Part shown: piece by piece, positions 20,581 through 32,261 of the stretch
Numbering within the stretch: position 1 is the first letter of the stretch
Layout: every line of letters starts with the position of its first letter
Source: Pseudozyma flocculosa PF-1
Taxonomy: Eukaryota; Basidiomycota; Ustilaginomycetes; Ustilaginales; Ustilaginaceae
Length of the DNA: 64,000 nt
Direction of reading: 5' to 3'
Assembly: GCF_000417875.1 (NCBI RefSeq)
Contig: NW_006920886.1
Location: 294,120-358,119 of the forward strand
Program-made: the position numbers and the translations under genes
The notes under the pieces: model-generated
What the model saw: the letters and a program-made list of their open reading frames with translations, nothing else
Databases searched by the model: none
Told to the model about the DNA's origin: nothing

Positions 20581-20681
20581 GCATTGATAGTGTAGGGGCA
20601 TCATGAGTCGTTGCCACTCATCATCTGTTCAGGATGGTTGTTCGACTCGACTCGACCGGGGTTCGAGTCCCCGTCAATGCA
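20581..20681 (+). tRNA. tRNA-Gly (GCC), intron-containing
   Basis: The acceptor strands GCATTGA and TCAATGC pair fully, with discriminator A at 20,681 followed by a T9 stretch, the expected Pol III terminator. The T arm is CGGGG-TTCGAGT-CCCCG. The anticodon stem AGTCG pairs with a CGACT further on. The loop reads TTGCCA, giving anticodon GCC at 20,613-20,615. The two stem halves are separated by an insertion of about 30 nt in the canonical place after position 37, leaving a 4-nt variable loop. The GCATTGR...YCAATGC acceptor is typical of eukaryotic tRNA-Gly(GCC). The D stem is weak. Exact intron ends are ambiguous because CGACT is repeated. Confidence 0.87.
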
Positions 20682-20945
20682 TTTTTTTTTTGCGCTTGTC
20701 ATCGTTTCGACGCTGGCAAGAACGCCAGCAGAGGAGGGAGGGAATAGCAAGCCGGTCGCAATCGTATCTGAACAACGTATCAGGCTGCCTTGTTTTCTCT
20801 ATTGCAAATGGCATCGAGCTCGTCGGAGAGCTATCTAAAAAGTCCGTGAGTCCTGGTGTCCGCGCCGTCGGGCGCTGTGAGGCGGGCGCAGAGGGCAACG
20901 TTGGGCGCTGGGCGGGTCCTGTCCGGTCAGGAGCCGGAGGCTCCT

Positions 20946-23900
20946 TCAATTTCGTGAGCGGGCGAGCGAAGCCTTTTCCTCGTCTTCTTGGGATGCCGCC
21001 TTCCTGTCTGCTGAGGCGGCGGAGATCAGGGATTGTTGGGACTGGCCAAAGATTGACGACTGGAGCGGGCGCTCGGATCGGCTCAGCCTCCGCATGACGT
21101 CGCCCCACGCCGTCGACTCGAACTCGGTGAGCGAAGGCGCTGACCGGTCCTCGTCTTCCTCGGAGGTCGTCGAGATGGTGATGGCCGGCCGTGACGGACG
21201 GGTCGGCGTCGAGGGCGAAGACGCAAGTAGCTGCTGCTGCGTCTCGGTGGGTTGCTGCTGATCGTCGTCAGGCCCGTTGCTCTGTACAGGAAGGGCCTCT
21301 GTGTCGACGACGATCCGTGGCAGCTCGGGTCGCGATGCAAACGGATCGGCGACGACGGGATCAAACCGCCTGGACGTCTTGAGGGTGAGGTATCTGCGCC
21401 GGCAGTAGACCATCTTCATGACGCCGCGGACGCGCTCGAGGTTGACCTGGTCCTCGATCCGCTCCATGAGCTCCCTGCGCTGGATCAACTCCTCGACGCT
21501 GAGGGCGTCCGAGTCGTTGATGAGCTTGTGGTGGGCGAGTATCGTCAGCATCGTGGTGAACGAGATGCCCTTGGCCTTGGACTGCGACAGCAGAGCCTCG
21601 TGATAGATGCGGTTGAAGCGAATGCGGCGGGTCCGGAGCTCTGCCGGGTCGACGCGATCGAGCGCTTTGCGCAGCCGCTGCGCTTCACTGCCAATCTCGA
21701 GCCGGTTTGGGGACTGCGGCCACATGAAGTGGCCCTTCTCGCCCAGCTTTCCGTCCTTGAAGGGCGACCGCAGAGGCGATGCCTCTCGGATCCTGTCCAA
21801 AGGGCTTTTGGGGGCCTTGGACGGGCTGATGGGGCTGGCGAGCGGAGTGTTGGATTCGAGCGCCGCCACGAGCGCCGAGACGGAGCAGTTGGCAGGGTAG
21901 AGGTCGACCTCGAGCGCGCCACCCAGGCTGCGCAGGAACGGAACGATGTCCGACGGCGCAATGTAGCCGTCGCGGTCGAGGTCGAACCTCGCCCAGGCCT
22001 CCTTGTAGGAGCGCATTTCTTCTCTCGACAGCTTCGGCTTGCCCCCGAGCTCGAAGAGGTAGGAAAAGTTTTCAACGACGGTACCTGGGTGGCGGAGGAC
22101 GAGAGGGTCATGACCCGGGAAGGGATGCACGAGTCAGCCAATCGAGCGACGGCGCGACATAGTGTCGACGGACGCGGCCACATGTCTGCATCATCGCTCC
22201 GACTCACCGGTGAACACTGTGAGGGCACGAGGCGCAATGCGCGGGTGGGCGAGAGGAGAACAGACGATCAGGGACGTCAGCGCGAGCTCGGGCAGTACAG
22301 AGGCTATCGGCCCTCGCGGCGGCCCACTCACTGTTGAGGAAGATATACATCGAGATGACGTTCCAGGTGATGAAGAGGAAGAAAGCCCAACCCTGACTGC
22401 CGCAGTCGGTGTCGAGGTAGCTGGCGGCCGGCGTACATTGGGGCGGCGAGACGGTGTAGTCGTGCATGAACGAGTTCCAGGCCTCACCAGTCGACATCAT
22501 GCTGAGGAAGACGAGCGCGTTGATCAGGCTCGAAAAGTTCTTGTTGTACGTCTCGTTTTCGCCCCACTTTGTGAGGCCAAACACCTCGAGCAGCATGATG
22601 GCCCAGACCAGGAACATGGTGAGCCAGAGGAGGAAGAGGCTGAGGATGGCCGGCAGACTGGCCCACGCCGTCTTGAACAGCTGGTTGAACGAGGTAAACT
22701 TCTGAACCAGCTTGAAGGCGACGCAGGTCAGGAAGATCTTCTGGAACTGAATGTTGAAGTGCTCGCCCGAGTAGTTTTGCAGCAGTGGGATCGTGGTGCC
22801 CAGGGTGCCAGATACGACGACCAGGTCGTAGAGGTTCCATGCGTTGGCCCTGAAGCTGCTCCAGCCGAGGCCGGCCAGCCGTACGCCGATATCGCATACG
22901 TAGATGACGGTGAAGACGAGGTAGATGATGTCGCGGATGCGGTCCACCGAGGGCGGATCGCTGTACCGCTGCGTCATGAGCACCACGATGTTGGCCAGGT
23001 ACATGAGCGTCATTGCCCGGCTCCACCAGCCGTGCTTGTCGACGGCCCGCTGGTAGCACCACGAGCGCACCGGCTCCGTCGGCCGGACCTTGGGCCGTTT
23101 CGACGGCGTCTGCCGCAGAATGAGCTTCTTCAGGTCGATCCACTGCCGCTGCTCGGCCGTTTGGAACGCCGCGCCGCTAAACTGCTGGAAATTTTCGATG
23201 ATGACGGCGACGAAGAGCGTGAGGACCGTGGTGCTTCCGATGAGGTTGTAGATGAGGAAGAAGAGGGCGTTGACCTGCCGGTTGTCGTTCTGCAGCTGGC
23301 GATCCTGGCCGACGACGCTCATCGCGGTGCTCATGACGTCGATCCATCCCTCGAGCGAGATAATCTCAAAGAGGATCAGCAGCGAGCTTTTGAAGTCGTC
23401 AAACGACCACACGCTGCCCTCGGTCGGATTGTGCCAGGCGCGTGGGGCCAGGAAGGTCCATTCGCCAGGCGAGGGCGACACCGCGAACTCGCCGAAGCAG
23501 TCGAACTTGGTCAGGATCGACCCGTCCGAGTCGTTGCACGAGTAGAGGACCCCGGCAAAGAGGTTCTGGCCCCAGACCGCGTACGGGATGATGTAGAGGA
23601 TGGAGAGTATTGACGCATCGAGGATGCGGCCGGCGCCGGCGATCATCACGGCATGGAACCTGCGACACAATCGGCAGGAAGACGAAGATCGGGGCAACTT
23701 GTGTCGGTCAGCAGCGGGTCGAGCGGCCCTGTCTCGCCGGACGGAGGCGCGGGATCCCATCGGTGCTTGGAGAACTCACGTGTTGCGCATCAGTGACGAC
23801 AGGCTGTCGAGGAAGGGTCGGCATCGACACGGGATGAGGGTAGCGGCAGGCGTCAGAATCCGCAGCATCACGTCGCTAACGCCACGCGCTGAGGCTGCAG

Positions 23901-26900
23901 ACGCAGGACGGCGGCCATGCGTCCACTCACTTGATTAGTCGCAGCGCCCTGAAAGCCTTGAGAGCTCGGGTGAACCGGGACACACCGCCGATGACTGCCA
24001 GCTCGGTGCCGACGTTGATCAGCAGCGTCACGAGCACAAAGAGGTCGAGCGTGTTCCAGATGTTGAGGACGTAGGCGTTTGGCGTGAACGCCACTCCATC
24101 GGCAACGGTCTTGACGAGAAACTCTGCGAGGAAGAGGCTGGACAGGCTCATCTCGAGGATCGAGAACCAAGAGGCCCGGATCAGCCCGTACTTTGCGTAG
24201 TAAGCGCGTCGGTAGGCCGGAGTGGCGATGCCCGCCGACACGACGGATCCCGCGATGCCGATAAAGATGACGATCTGGAAGACCCTGTGCCGGATCGGGG
24301 AGCAGGGCCGCCCAAACAGACGCTCGCCGTAAGACGACGGGACCAGGCTCTGGCAAAAGCGTCGGAAGCGGCTGTGGTTGGAGAAAAGGAAGTAGGACTT
24401 GTCGTAGGACGGGTGGCTGGCGATGAAGCGTGCCTGCTGCAGTCGGGCTCCATCGGTATCGGTCACGGGGTAGGAGCCGTAATTGATGTGCCCTGATTGC
24501 GCCTCGACCGGCAGTCCCAGGTCGGTGCGCATCCGCTTCAGCATACGCTCGCTGGCAAAGAGTCTGGCGGCGCTGTCGTCGGGGTCGTGGTCGAACGCGG
24601 CAGACTGCCGTTTGATGGCCGCCTGGAAGACCTCTTCTCCTGAGAGGCTCTGGCGGATGCGGCGGCTGCGCAACGTGTCGAGCGGCACAGCCTCCTCGGG
24701 TGTGTCGAGGCGCAACACCTTTTTGACGGTATCGAGGGTCCACAGGGCCTTTTCCCCGCCCGAGGCGGCCATGAGGTGGACGGAGTGCTTCCGACGTGCC
24801 TTTTCGTCTATGGCAGCGCCCTGCAGGGCGGAACCGCCGACGATGGCGTTGGACCGCGCCTGCTCGCCAGCGCTGCCCGAGACCGAGCCTGCTGGCGCCG
24901 ACCCAGTCTTCGCGGCGTTTCGATCGCGAAGGTAGCGGTAGGGACTTAGCTTGCGGAGCAGCTTTGCCGTCGTAGACGCTTCTGGCACCTCGTTGCGCCG
25001 CAGATAGTGCTCCAGCTGCTGCTGACGCTTTTCGCCCTCGGCGATGCTGAAGTTTTCGCTGATGACGGCAATGAACATCTGCAGGACAATGACTGCGGCA
25101 CGTCGGCGGTCGCCATTCGGGTGGGAAAGGCGATCAGCCCTCCGATACCCCGTGCTTCTTGTTGCGGATCGGGCCAGCTCATCTTTGCTACTCACAGTTG
25201 GCGAACATGAACCAGCCGCTCAGGAAAATGGCGCCGATCGCCGCCTGTTTGAACTGCGTCTCGTTAGAGAGGACGCCGTACAGCACGTTTACCCAGTCCT
25301 CTGAGGTGAAGATCTACGTTTATGGATCCCGGAAACAACATCAAAGTCCGACAGGATCGAGCGGGTTGAGCGAGAGGACCAGAGAAAGCAAGCAAGGCGG
25401 GAGCTGGCTCGCGGCGGCTCACCTGGTACATGGCGAGGAAGGCGTTGAAGAGGTGCTTGAACGTCATTTCGGTCCACTCCCCGTCATCTTCCTGAGGGAT
25501 GTCGCCTCGAAAGAGCTGGACAGCGATGAGCGCCGCCAGCCCGACCATCATCAGTAGGAAGAGGACCATGTTGAGAAGACCGACCATGGAACCAAACACG
25601 CGGACCAGCAGCACCCTCATCCGCGGAACGGCCGCAATGACTCGGTAGAAGCGGGCGACCTGGAAGAAGGTGAGCCAGGCGTAGACGCTGGAGTGCTTGA
25701 TCGCCGGGATCTGGATGATGGACGTGACGCCGGCCAGCACCAGATCACCTATGTTCTGCTTCGACCGCAGAAACGACCGCCAGTCTCCGTCGAGGACGAA
25801 GGAGAGGAAGCGCATCAGGATCTCGACGTCGAAGGCAATGGTGAAGAAAAGCTCGCCCTTGTCACGATTCTCGAGCTGCTTCGGAGTCATCCAGGTGGCG
25901 CGCGAGGCTTGCAGGCCGAGGTCGGCGACGATGGCGCCGATCCACACGAATCTAGTGTAGCCCCACACCCGCTTGTACACGTTTGCGACGCGCTTCATCC
26001 GCAGTCCCATGGGCCCGGTGCTCTGCTGCTTGACCGGCCCGACCTTGATGCTGGAGACGAGCGGCGCAAGGATCAAGACCGACGATGGAGCATCGGTCAG
26101 CTCGCAGCCTGAAACGGAACCGATCCGGCGGCAGCGGCCGCGACTCACGTTCGATCCGCGAACGCGCTCCGATTGGTCTGGGCGGTCAGTGTGGCGAAGC
26201 TGTTGGTGATGACGGCGACAAACAGGTTCGCCAGCCAAAAGTTCATGATGATCAAGCCGATGATGAAGAAGAGGCAGGATGCGTAGTAGTCGGCATCCAT
26301 CATGTCGTACATGACGCCCGACCAGTTGTTTGCTGTGCCGGGAGCGGCGAGAAGATGCGCAAAGGTCAAAGATGGGAGCGGCGCCGGTCAGTGTCGCTTC
26401 GATGGAGCGGGCAAGACGGGGACAAGGTGAAGGCGGCAGACCAGGAGCGTCTGCTCGGCTCTCGACTCACAGGAGATGACGATGACGTTCTGCAGCAGGG
26501 CGGCGAAGATGTTGTCGAAGCTCGCAGTGCCACCCTCTGGGTTCGAGTCGGTTTCTTGGCACACCTGGCCTGCCGGGCACAGGTAGCCTTTGGGATGCGC
26601 GTCGGAGAGGACACCGTCGATCTGGATGTATGGCCGCTGAGCGCGCGTCGCCATTTCGATGTATCCGCCGCAGTAGTTGGAGAGGGTGTGGTTCGTGCCC
26701 GGGTCGCCCATCAGGTCGCCCACCCACACGCAGTTGCGGCGATACGAGCCCTTGAAGCTCTGGACGCCAATGATGCTGAAAAGCAGCATGGCGAAGGCCG
26801 TGAAGAAGGCCACCGTCGTGAGGATCGGTGCGGCCACCTTGAGCGACTCGAGGATCGTCATCGTGCCCTTGGTCGCCGTCAACAAGCGTGCGCAGCGGAG

Positions 26901-28868
26901 CACGCTGAGCGCCCGAAAGATGTAGAGGTGGCGGTCCGGCGTGGCCTCCTGTTGTGCGCTCGCGAGTCCGAACGCGATCCAGAAGCCGATCACGGCGAGG
27001 AGGTCGACCCGGTTCCAGCTGTGGCGCAGGAAGGCGTGATTGACGGCCTGGACCCGCTGTGTCACAAAGGCGCCGGCAAAGGGCCCCTTTTTGTTTTGCC
27101 AGAACTGCGCCGCGTCCGATGAAGGCAAGACCATGGCAGTGTTGGCCCTGGTCAGGTTCCTCCCGGGCGGCGGCGGTGGCATGGCGCCCGATAGGGGCAT
27201 GTGGGCGCCTGATCGTGCAGGGACCCCGCCTTCGGCATCGGAACTGCCCTGCCTCGCCATCGAATAGGCAGCCCCGGAGGCGGGTCCGGAAGCGGCCGAG
27301 TGATGCGACGCATGGGAGGCGTGCGCTCCGTGGAAAACGCGCTGCGCCTGGCCCTTGAGCGCGCCTCCAAACTCGGAAAAGGCATCGAGGGTGTTGGATC
27401 GCGACATCTGCCGCCGATGCTCGTTCGCCTTGGGACCGGACTCGTCTGCGGGCCCCTCGCGAACGGGCTCTTCGGTAAAGACCGGCGGAGGGTTGATGAT
27501 GAGACCCGACACGATGATGCGCATGGCGATCTCGACCGTGTAGAAGCAAAAGATGGCAAGGAGCACGGAGTCTTCGGGGTAGTCGAAGTAACCGCTCTTG
27601 CGCGGGTAATTGTAGACGTTGCGGCTGGACTGGATGACGAGCGCAATGGTGTTGACCAGAATGAGGAGCAGGATCAACGGCTCGACCCACCACTTGGCCA
27701 GGAACGCTGCCAGCAGCCGGCGGAACCTGCTTTCAGGTCCCCAGATACCCAGGCTCTTTCCTCGGAGCGTCTGCAGTATGTCTGGCAGGTGGGTCTCGTC
27801 TCTGGGAGGGTCTGGCCGTGCGGCTGCAGTGGCGACGGCGGCGTAGCGCGCTTCGGTCGACGAGTCGCTGTCGGACCCGGTGTCACGCTCCTCGAGCCGC
27901 ACGTGGCTGCGGCGGCCCTCGAGGTGCACCACACGCTTGCTGAGGCGTTTCATGCTCTTGCTCATCCGGGATAGGCCGGACCTAGCGCCATACAGCGAGG
28001 GACCTTGGGACATACCGGCCGAGGCGTAGATGTCGGCGCTCGACTTGTGTCTCGGACCAACATCGGCATCCTCGAGCTGATCGGGCGAGTCAACCCTGGC
28101 AAAGTCTGCGGGGCCTGATGCGAAGTGTGCGTGGGTACGAAAGCGTTGCGGATCGGTGTCCGAGGTGAGGACAACGCGGTCCGAGTCATCAAAGTCGTGG
28201 AGGCTGTCGTCGAGCCATCGCTGCGCAAAGGGCGCGCTCGAGAGACTGGCGGACGAAGGGGCGTGGCACGGATGCTGATAGGGTTCTTCGCCGATGGCGT
28301 CACCTTGGCGGGCGCGGTGGGCGTCGAGGCCATCGGCGCGAGTGATGGTGGGAGCAGCTTGGAAGGACAGGTCGAGGGGGCCGTGGAAGAGGCCGGCATC
28401 GGCGGAGCTGCCGCTGCGCTCGTGAGAGTGCAGTTGGCCGCTGCGCGGTGCGGACGGTAGGCCGGAGGGCGTGGCAGGCGTTGCAGGATTGGAGCCAGAG
28501 GCATGCGGGATATCGTCGTGGGTGCCCCAGCTGAGGCGGTGCAGGAGGTGGTCGACGGGGGTGGCGCGTGGCGAGGCGGTTGGGCTGCTGTTCTGGCTGC
28601 TCGAGGCGAGCCACGAGGGGGGTCTGTTAAACGCGGAAGCCGGAGAGGGAAGGCCGAGGTCAGGCATGTCCTGATTGCCGTAGTAGTAGCTGTTGATGTA
28701 CCCCTCAGAGGCGGTGGTGGGGACGCTGTAGGCGCTCGACGAGTTGCGCGTATGGGCGACCGAGGGCGGGTTCTGCGGCGGGGTCGTTTGGGGCGAAGGC
28801 GGCTGCAGGTTGACGGCGGGCGCGGTGTGCGACGACTCTTGCGAGTCCCGCCGAGAAGCCGAGGCCAT
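20946..28868 (-). CDS. CCH1: High-affinity calcium channel pore subunit Cch1
   Basis: Nine exons: 28,868-26,471; 26,332-26,149; 26,050-25,423; 25,313-25,196; 25,092-23,931; 23,803-23,780 (24 nt); 23,659-22,332; 22,216-22,208 (9 nt); 22,084-20,946. They total 6,990 nt (2,329 residues). All donors are GTGAGT or GTGAGC and introns are 98-138 bp. It is a four-repeat voltage-gated-type cation channel of the plasma membrane: Ser-rich N-terminus (about 1-360), four six-helix repeats, Arg-rich S4 segments such as [15 protein letters not shown], and a C-terminal EF-hand ([12 protein letters not shown], about 1984-1995). The pore positions two residues before the conserved Trp read Asn (SSNNW, ~801), Glu (TSEDW, ~1075), Glu (LEGW) and Glu (GEAW). 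Family knowledge: Cch1 works with Mid1 in store- and pheromone-linked calcium uptake. The microexons restore [18 protein letters not shown] and FLNMFTGTVVENF. Confidence 0.93.
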
Positions 28869-30227
28869 GGTCGCCGACGCAGACGCAGACCCGCCGAGCG
28901 GTCACGACAGGCAGCAGAGGACGTTGCGACTGGGACGGCGTCAAGCGTCCATTCGAACGAGGAGAAGACCAGACAGGATCCTGTCCCGCTGGATGGTTGT
29001 CGTGTGTGGGCAATCGGGCCCGGCCTGGCTCTAGTGCGTGGTAAGGTGCCCGAGAGATGAGTTTGCTCAAATCGTGCGAGGCTGCGGGTAGACGTCGGGG
29101 CCAGGATGTCCTGGTAGGGGGGCAGAAACCAGAGCAGTCGAGCGTCGTGATGGTGGTAGTGGTGGTAGTACTAGGTGGTGGGTGTCGGTTGACGAGGCCG
29201 AGCAGTGCTAGCCTCGAGGTGAATGAAACCCAAAAAGCAAGCAGGGCGGGCGGTGTGGAAGCACAGCATGCAGCATGCCGCACCGCCCGGCAGCCCATTT
29301 CGGCTGGCGCCGCCGACCTTTTTTTCTTTATTTTTGCCAAGACCGACGCCGTTGCGCTGGCTGGCCGGGTGAACGGGCCGCGCCGGATGACGGGGTTGCA
29401 GACAGGGTCCACCCTTGCTTGCCTGCCTGCCTGCCTGCCTGCTTGCCTCGCTCCCTCCCTCGCTCCCTACTCCGCCTGCCTGCCTGCGTTTGACAGTCTA
29501 GTGGCGCATCTCCAACGAGAGCCAGGACGTACGTACGGGGAGGATGCGCTCAACCGTGACGGCGAGATCGGAGAAACCCTTCTTTACCTTGGCTTCTCTG
29601 GAGATGCATCACATGTATGGATTTGCTGTGCTGCCGCTGTTCGCTGCCGACAGGAATGCCGCTGGATGAGGGAAGGCTGCCCGGAGGGGAAGGGCGGGGC
29701 GTAGCTTGGCCTGGCGCAGTGCTCGCAAAGCCTAGAGTTATGTATGTAGCACCAAGGTGTCCCAACCAGGCCCGCTGGTCCCCCAGCCATGTCTGGAGCG
29801 TTCGTAGGTGAGCATCCTTTTGGCCCGACAAGCAGCCCAAGTAACCCAACGTACAAACTTGCAGAGTCTGCCGTCTGTCGTGGCATCGAGCGCGAGCTCA
29901 ATATCGAGAGCGAGGGTAGGTTCCTGGCCAAGCAGGGCGTGCCGGTAGGGACCCCTTGGAATTTGGCCCCGAGGTGGGGCCGCGCTGCTTACAAAGGCTT
30001 AGCAAAATTGAGGGGGCGAGGTTACGCGGCTAGGCCCAACCAGGGCCGCCGCTTCTCCACCTGCGCTCGGTCCGCACGACTCTTGACTGCCTGCCTGCCG
30101 ACCTGATCTAGACCTCGAGCCGCTCGTCTTGCCCTCCCATCACACATTTCCTCCCTCGCCTTGCAACCACGCACGCTCTACCTTCGACGTCAACCCTCAA
30201 CAGCCGCAGCCCAAGCACACCATCACC
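28869..30227. promoter_or_regulatory. Divergent intergenic region CCH1 / PRE6
   Basis: About 1.36 kb separates the start codons of two divergent genes, so both promoters lie here. It contains a TGCC simple repeat (about 29,417-29,446) followed by CTCCCTCG repeats and, close to PRE6, a pyrimidine-rich leader. No other gene is seen. Confidence 0.55.
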
Positions 30228-32041
30228 ATGTCCAGGTCCTACGATCGAGGTGAGCCTGCGCCGAGCTCGTCTGATCGTCCGGACCTCATCGCACATTGGC
30301 AGCTGACCCGCTTCGATTCCCCATCTCTCTCTTTCCCGGTGCTCGCCTCACCTTTAAGCCCTCACCGTCTTCTCGCCCGACGGTAAGTGTAGCTTCGATC
30401 ACCTGCGTTTGACCCAGGGTCATGTAGCTGATCATCGCCACCCGCTTTCGTGCATTGCACGCATTCCCCTCGCCCTCGCCTAGGCCATCTGTGAGTGCCA
30501 GACACCCCCGTCCGCCCAGCCTAGACGGCACCGACTGACCTGCCCGCGCGCGCCTCACTCTTTCCCGTCTGCAGCTTCCAGGTCGAGTATGCTCTCGAGG
30601 CTGTACGCAAGGGCACCTGCGCCGTGAGTCTGCCCGTCACGACGACGATCAAAGACTTGGCCAGCTCGACGAGCTGACAGCTTCCCCGCTCGAATTTCCG
30701 CCTGTCGCCACCACACCTGCTCGTCGCAACCAGGTCGGCGTCAAAGGAAAGGACGTCGTGGTGCTCGGCGTCGAAAAGAAGAGTGTCCTCCAGCTCCAAG
30801 ATCCTCGCACCATCCGAAAGACGGCCATGCTGGACGACCACGTCTGCCTCGCATTTGCCGGTACGTGGCCATGCCGGATTGCGCACCTCTGCAATCGCAT
30901 ACGGAGAGGCGATTCTGTGTCAGCTACGTGAAGTGCAGCCTCTGATCCCCCTCTCTTGTCTGGATCCCCCCTCCTTCCCCGCGCGCCATGCGTGCCCCCT
31001 CGGCAGGCCTCACCGCCGACGCCAGGATCCTGATTGACAAGGCGCGGATCGAGTGCCAGTCCCACCGCCTCACCGTCGAAGACCCCGTCACCGTCGACTA
31101 CATCACCAGGCACATTGCGGGCATCCAGCAGGTGCGTCTCGGGCTCAAGGCTGCGGCCCTTGCTGCCACCTTTGGTCGTTGTACTCCACCTCGCTGACGA
31201 GCCTGGCCTTGCACCCGCACCGGCGCCCGACAGCGTTACACGCAATCCGGTGGTGTCCGCCCCTTTGGAATCTCGACGCTCATCATCGGCTTTGACGCCA
31301 ACGAGAGCACCCCGCGCCTCTACCAAACGGAGCCGTCGGGCATGTACTCGGCCTGGAAGGTGAGCCGGACCATACCGATCCTGACGCTCCATGGCGGCGA
31401 TGTCGCAGGGTGTTAACGAGATGGCATCGCAACCATGTGCGCGCTTGGCGTGCTTCCATTTCGGCAGGCCAACTCTATCGGCCGCTCCTCTAAGACGGTA
31501 CGCGAGTTCCTCGAAAAGAACCACAAGGATGACATGACAAAAGACGAGACCATCAAGCTCGCCATCAAGAGCCTGCTCGAGGTCGTCCAGACGGGCGCCA
31601 AGAGTGAGTCGAGGCCTGGGCTTGCAACGCGCCGCCGCTTCTCGGGCCAGAGAGATCGGCGATGCTAGTCAGCCGGCATGTTGCAGCTCAACAAGGCACG
31701 GAAGCTGACCCACCCCGAACCCTGGCTGCTTCCCACGATCCCTCCTCCTTCAGACATCGAGATCGCGCTGATGGAAGGCCATGGACAGGTCAGGGTGAGT
31801 AGCCAGCTTGCGTCTGCAGGCCGGACGCCCCCCTCCGTCCACCGACGCTTCGCGCCGACCCAGGCTGACCATCCCGCCGCACTTCCACGTCTGCGCCATC
31901 CAGAACCTCGAGCTGTCCGAGATTGAGAAGTTCGTCGCCGAGATCACCGAGGAAAAGGAAGCCGAGGCGGAACGGAGGAGGAACCGCCTCGCCGCCACGG
32001 CGGGCGCGCAGGCGTCGATGGGATCCGGCACCAACCCCTGA
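30228..32041 (+). CDS. PRE6: 20S proteasome subunit alpha-4
   Basis: Ten exons: 30,228-30,249; 30,359-30,382; 30,484-30,490 (7 nt); 30,575-30,623; 30,734-30,860; 31,007-31,131; 31,234-31,359; 31,468-31,603; 31,754-31,794; 31,904-32,041. They total 795 nt (264 residues), the usual alpha-subunit size. The spliced protein reads [19 protein letters not shown], then [92 protein letters not shown] and an acidic/basic C-terminal helix. This is the alpha-type N-terminal signature followed by the proteasome fold; QSGGVRPFG and the TVREFLEKN region match the Pre6/PSMA7 branch. The 7-nt exon supplies the GHL of SPDGHLFQVEY. It is a ring subunit of the 20S core in nucleus and cytosol and is not catalytic. 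Introns are 84-146 bp. Confidence 0.94.
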
Positions 32042-32261
32042 GCTTCTTTCGCCGCATGTCGTCGCACACGACGCGCTTAGGCCCATGTAAGCTGTGCGGA
32101 CCCTCTCGAGCCAGGCCAGAGGTGCCCACGCAATGGCAGCTTTTTGCGCGCAAGCTGGAGATTCCGCCTTCTGCGTGGCCGCCGCACAGAAGCGTCGCAA
32201 GCTTAGACGGAGGGTGGCTGGAGGACAGGAAAGAGAGTCGAACATTCCAGCTCCCGTGCTG

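Noticed and set aside
22162..23613. 483-codon plus-strand frame opposite CCH1
   Set aside because: It is Asp/Glu/Arg-rich antisense of a conserved channel exon, a normal shadow in high-GC DNA.
31795..31863. Shorter last intron of PRE6 ending at 31,863
   Set aside because: It gives the wrong phase. The acceptor at 31,903 gives the expected reading [14 protein letters not shown] and an intron of usual size.
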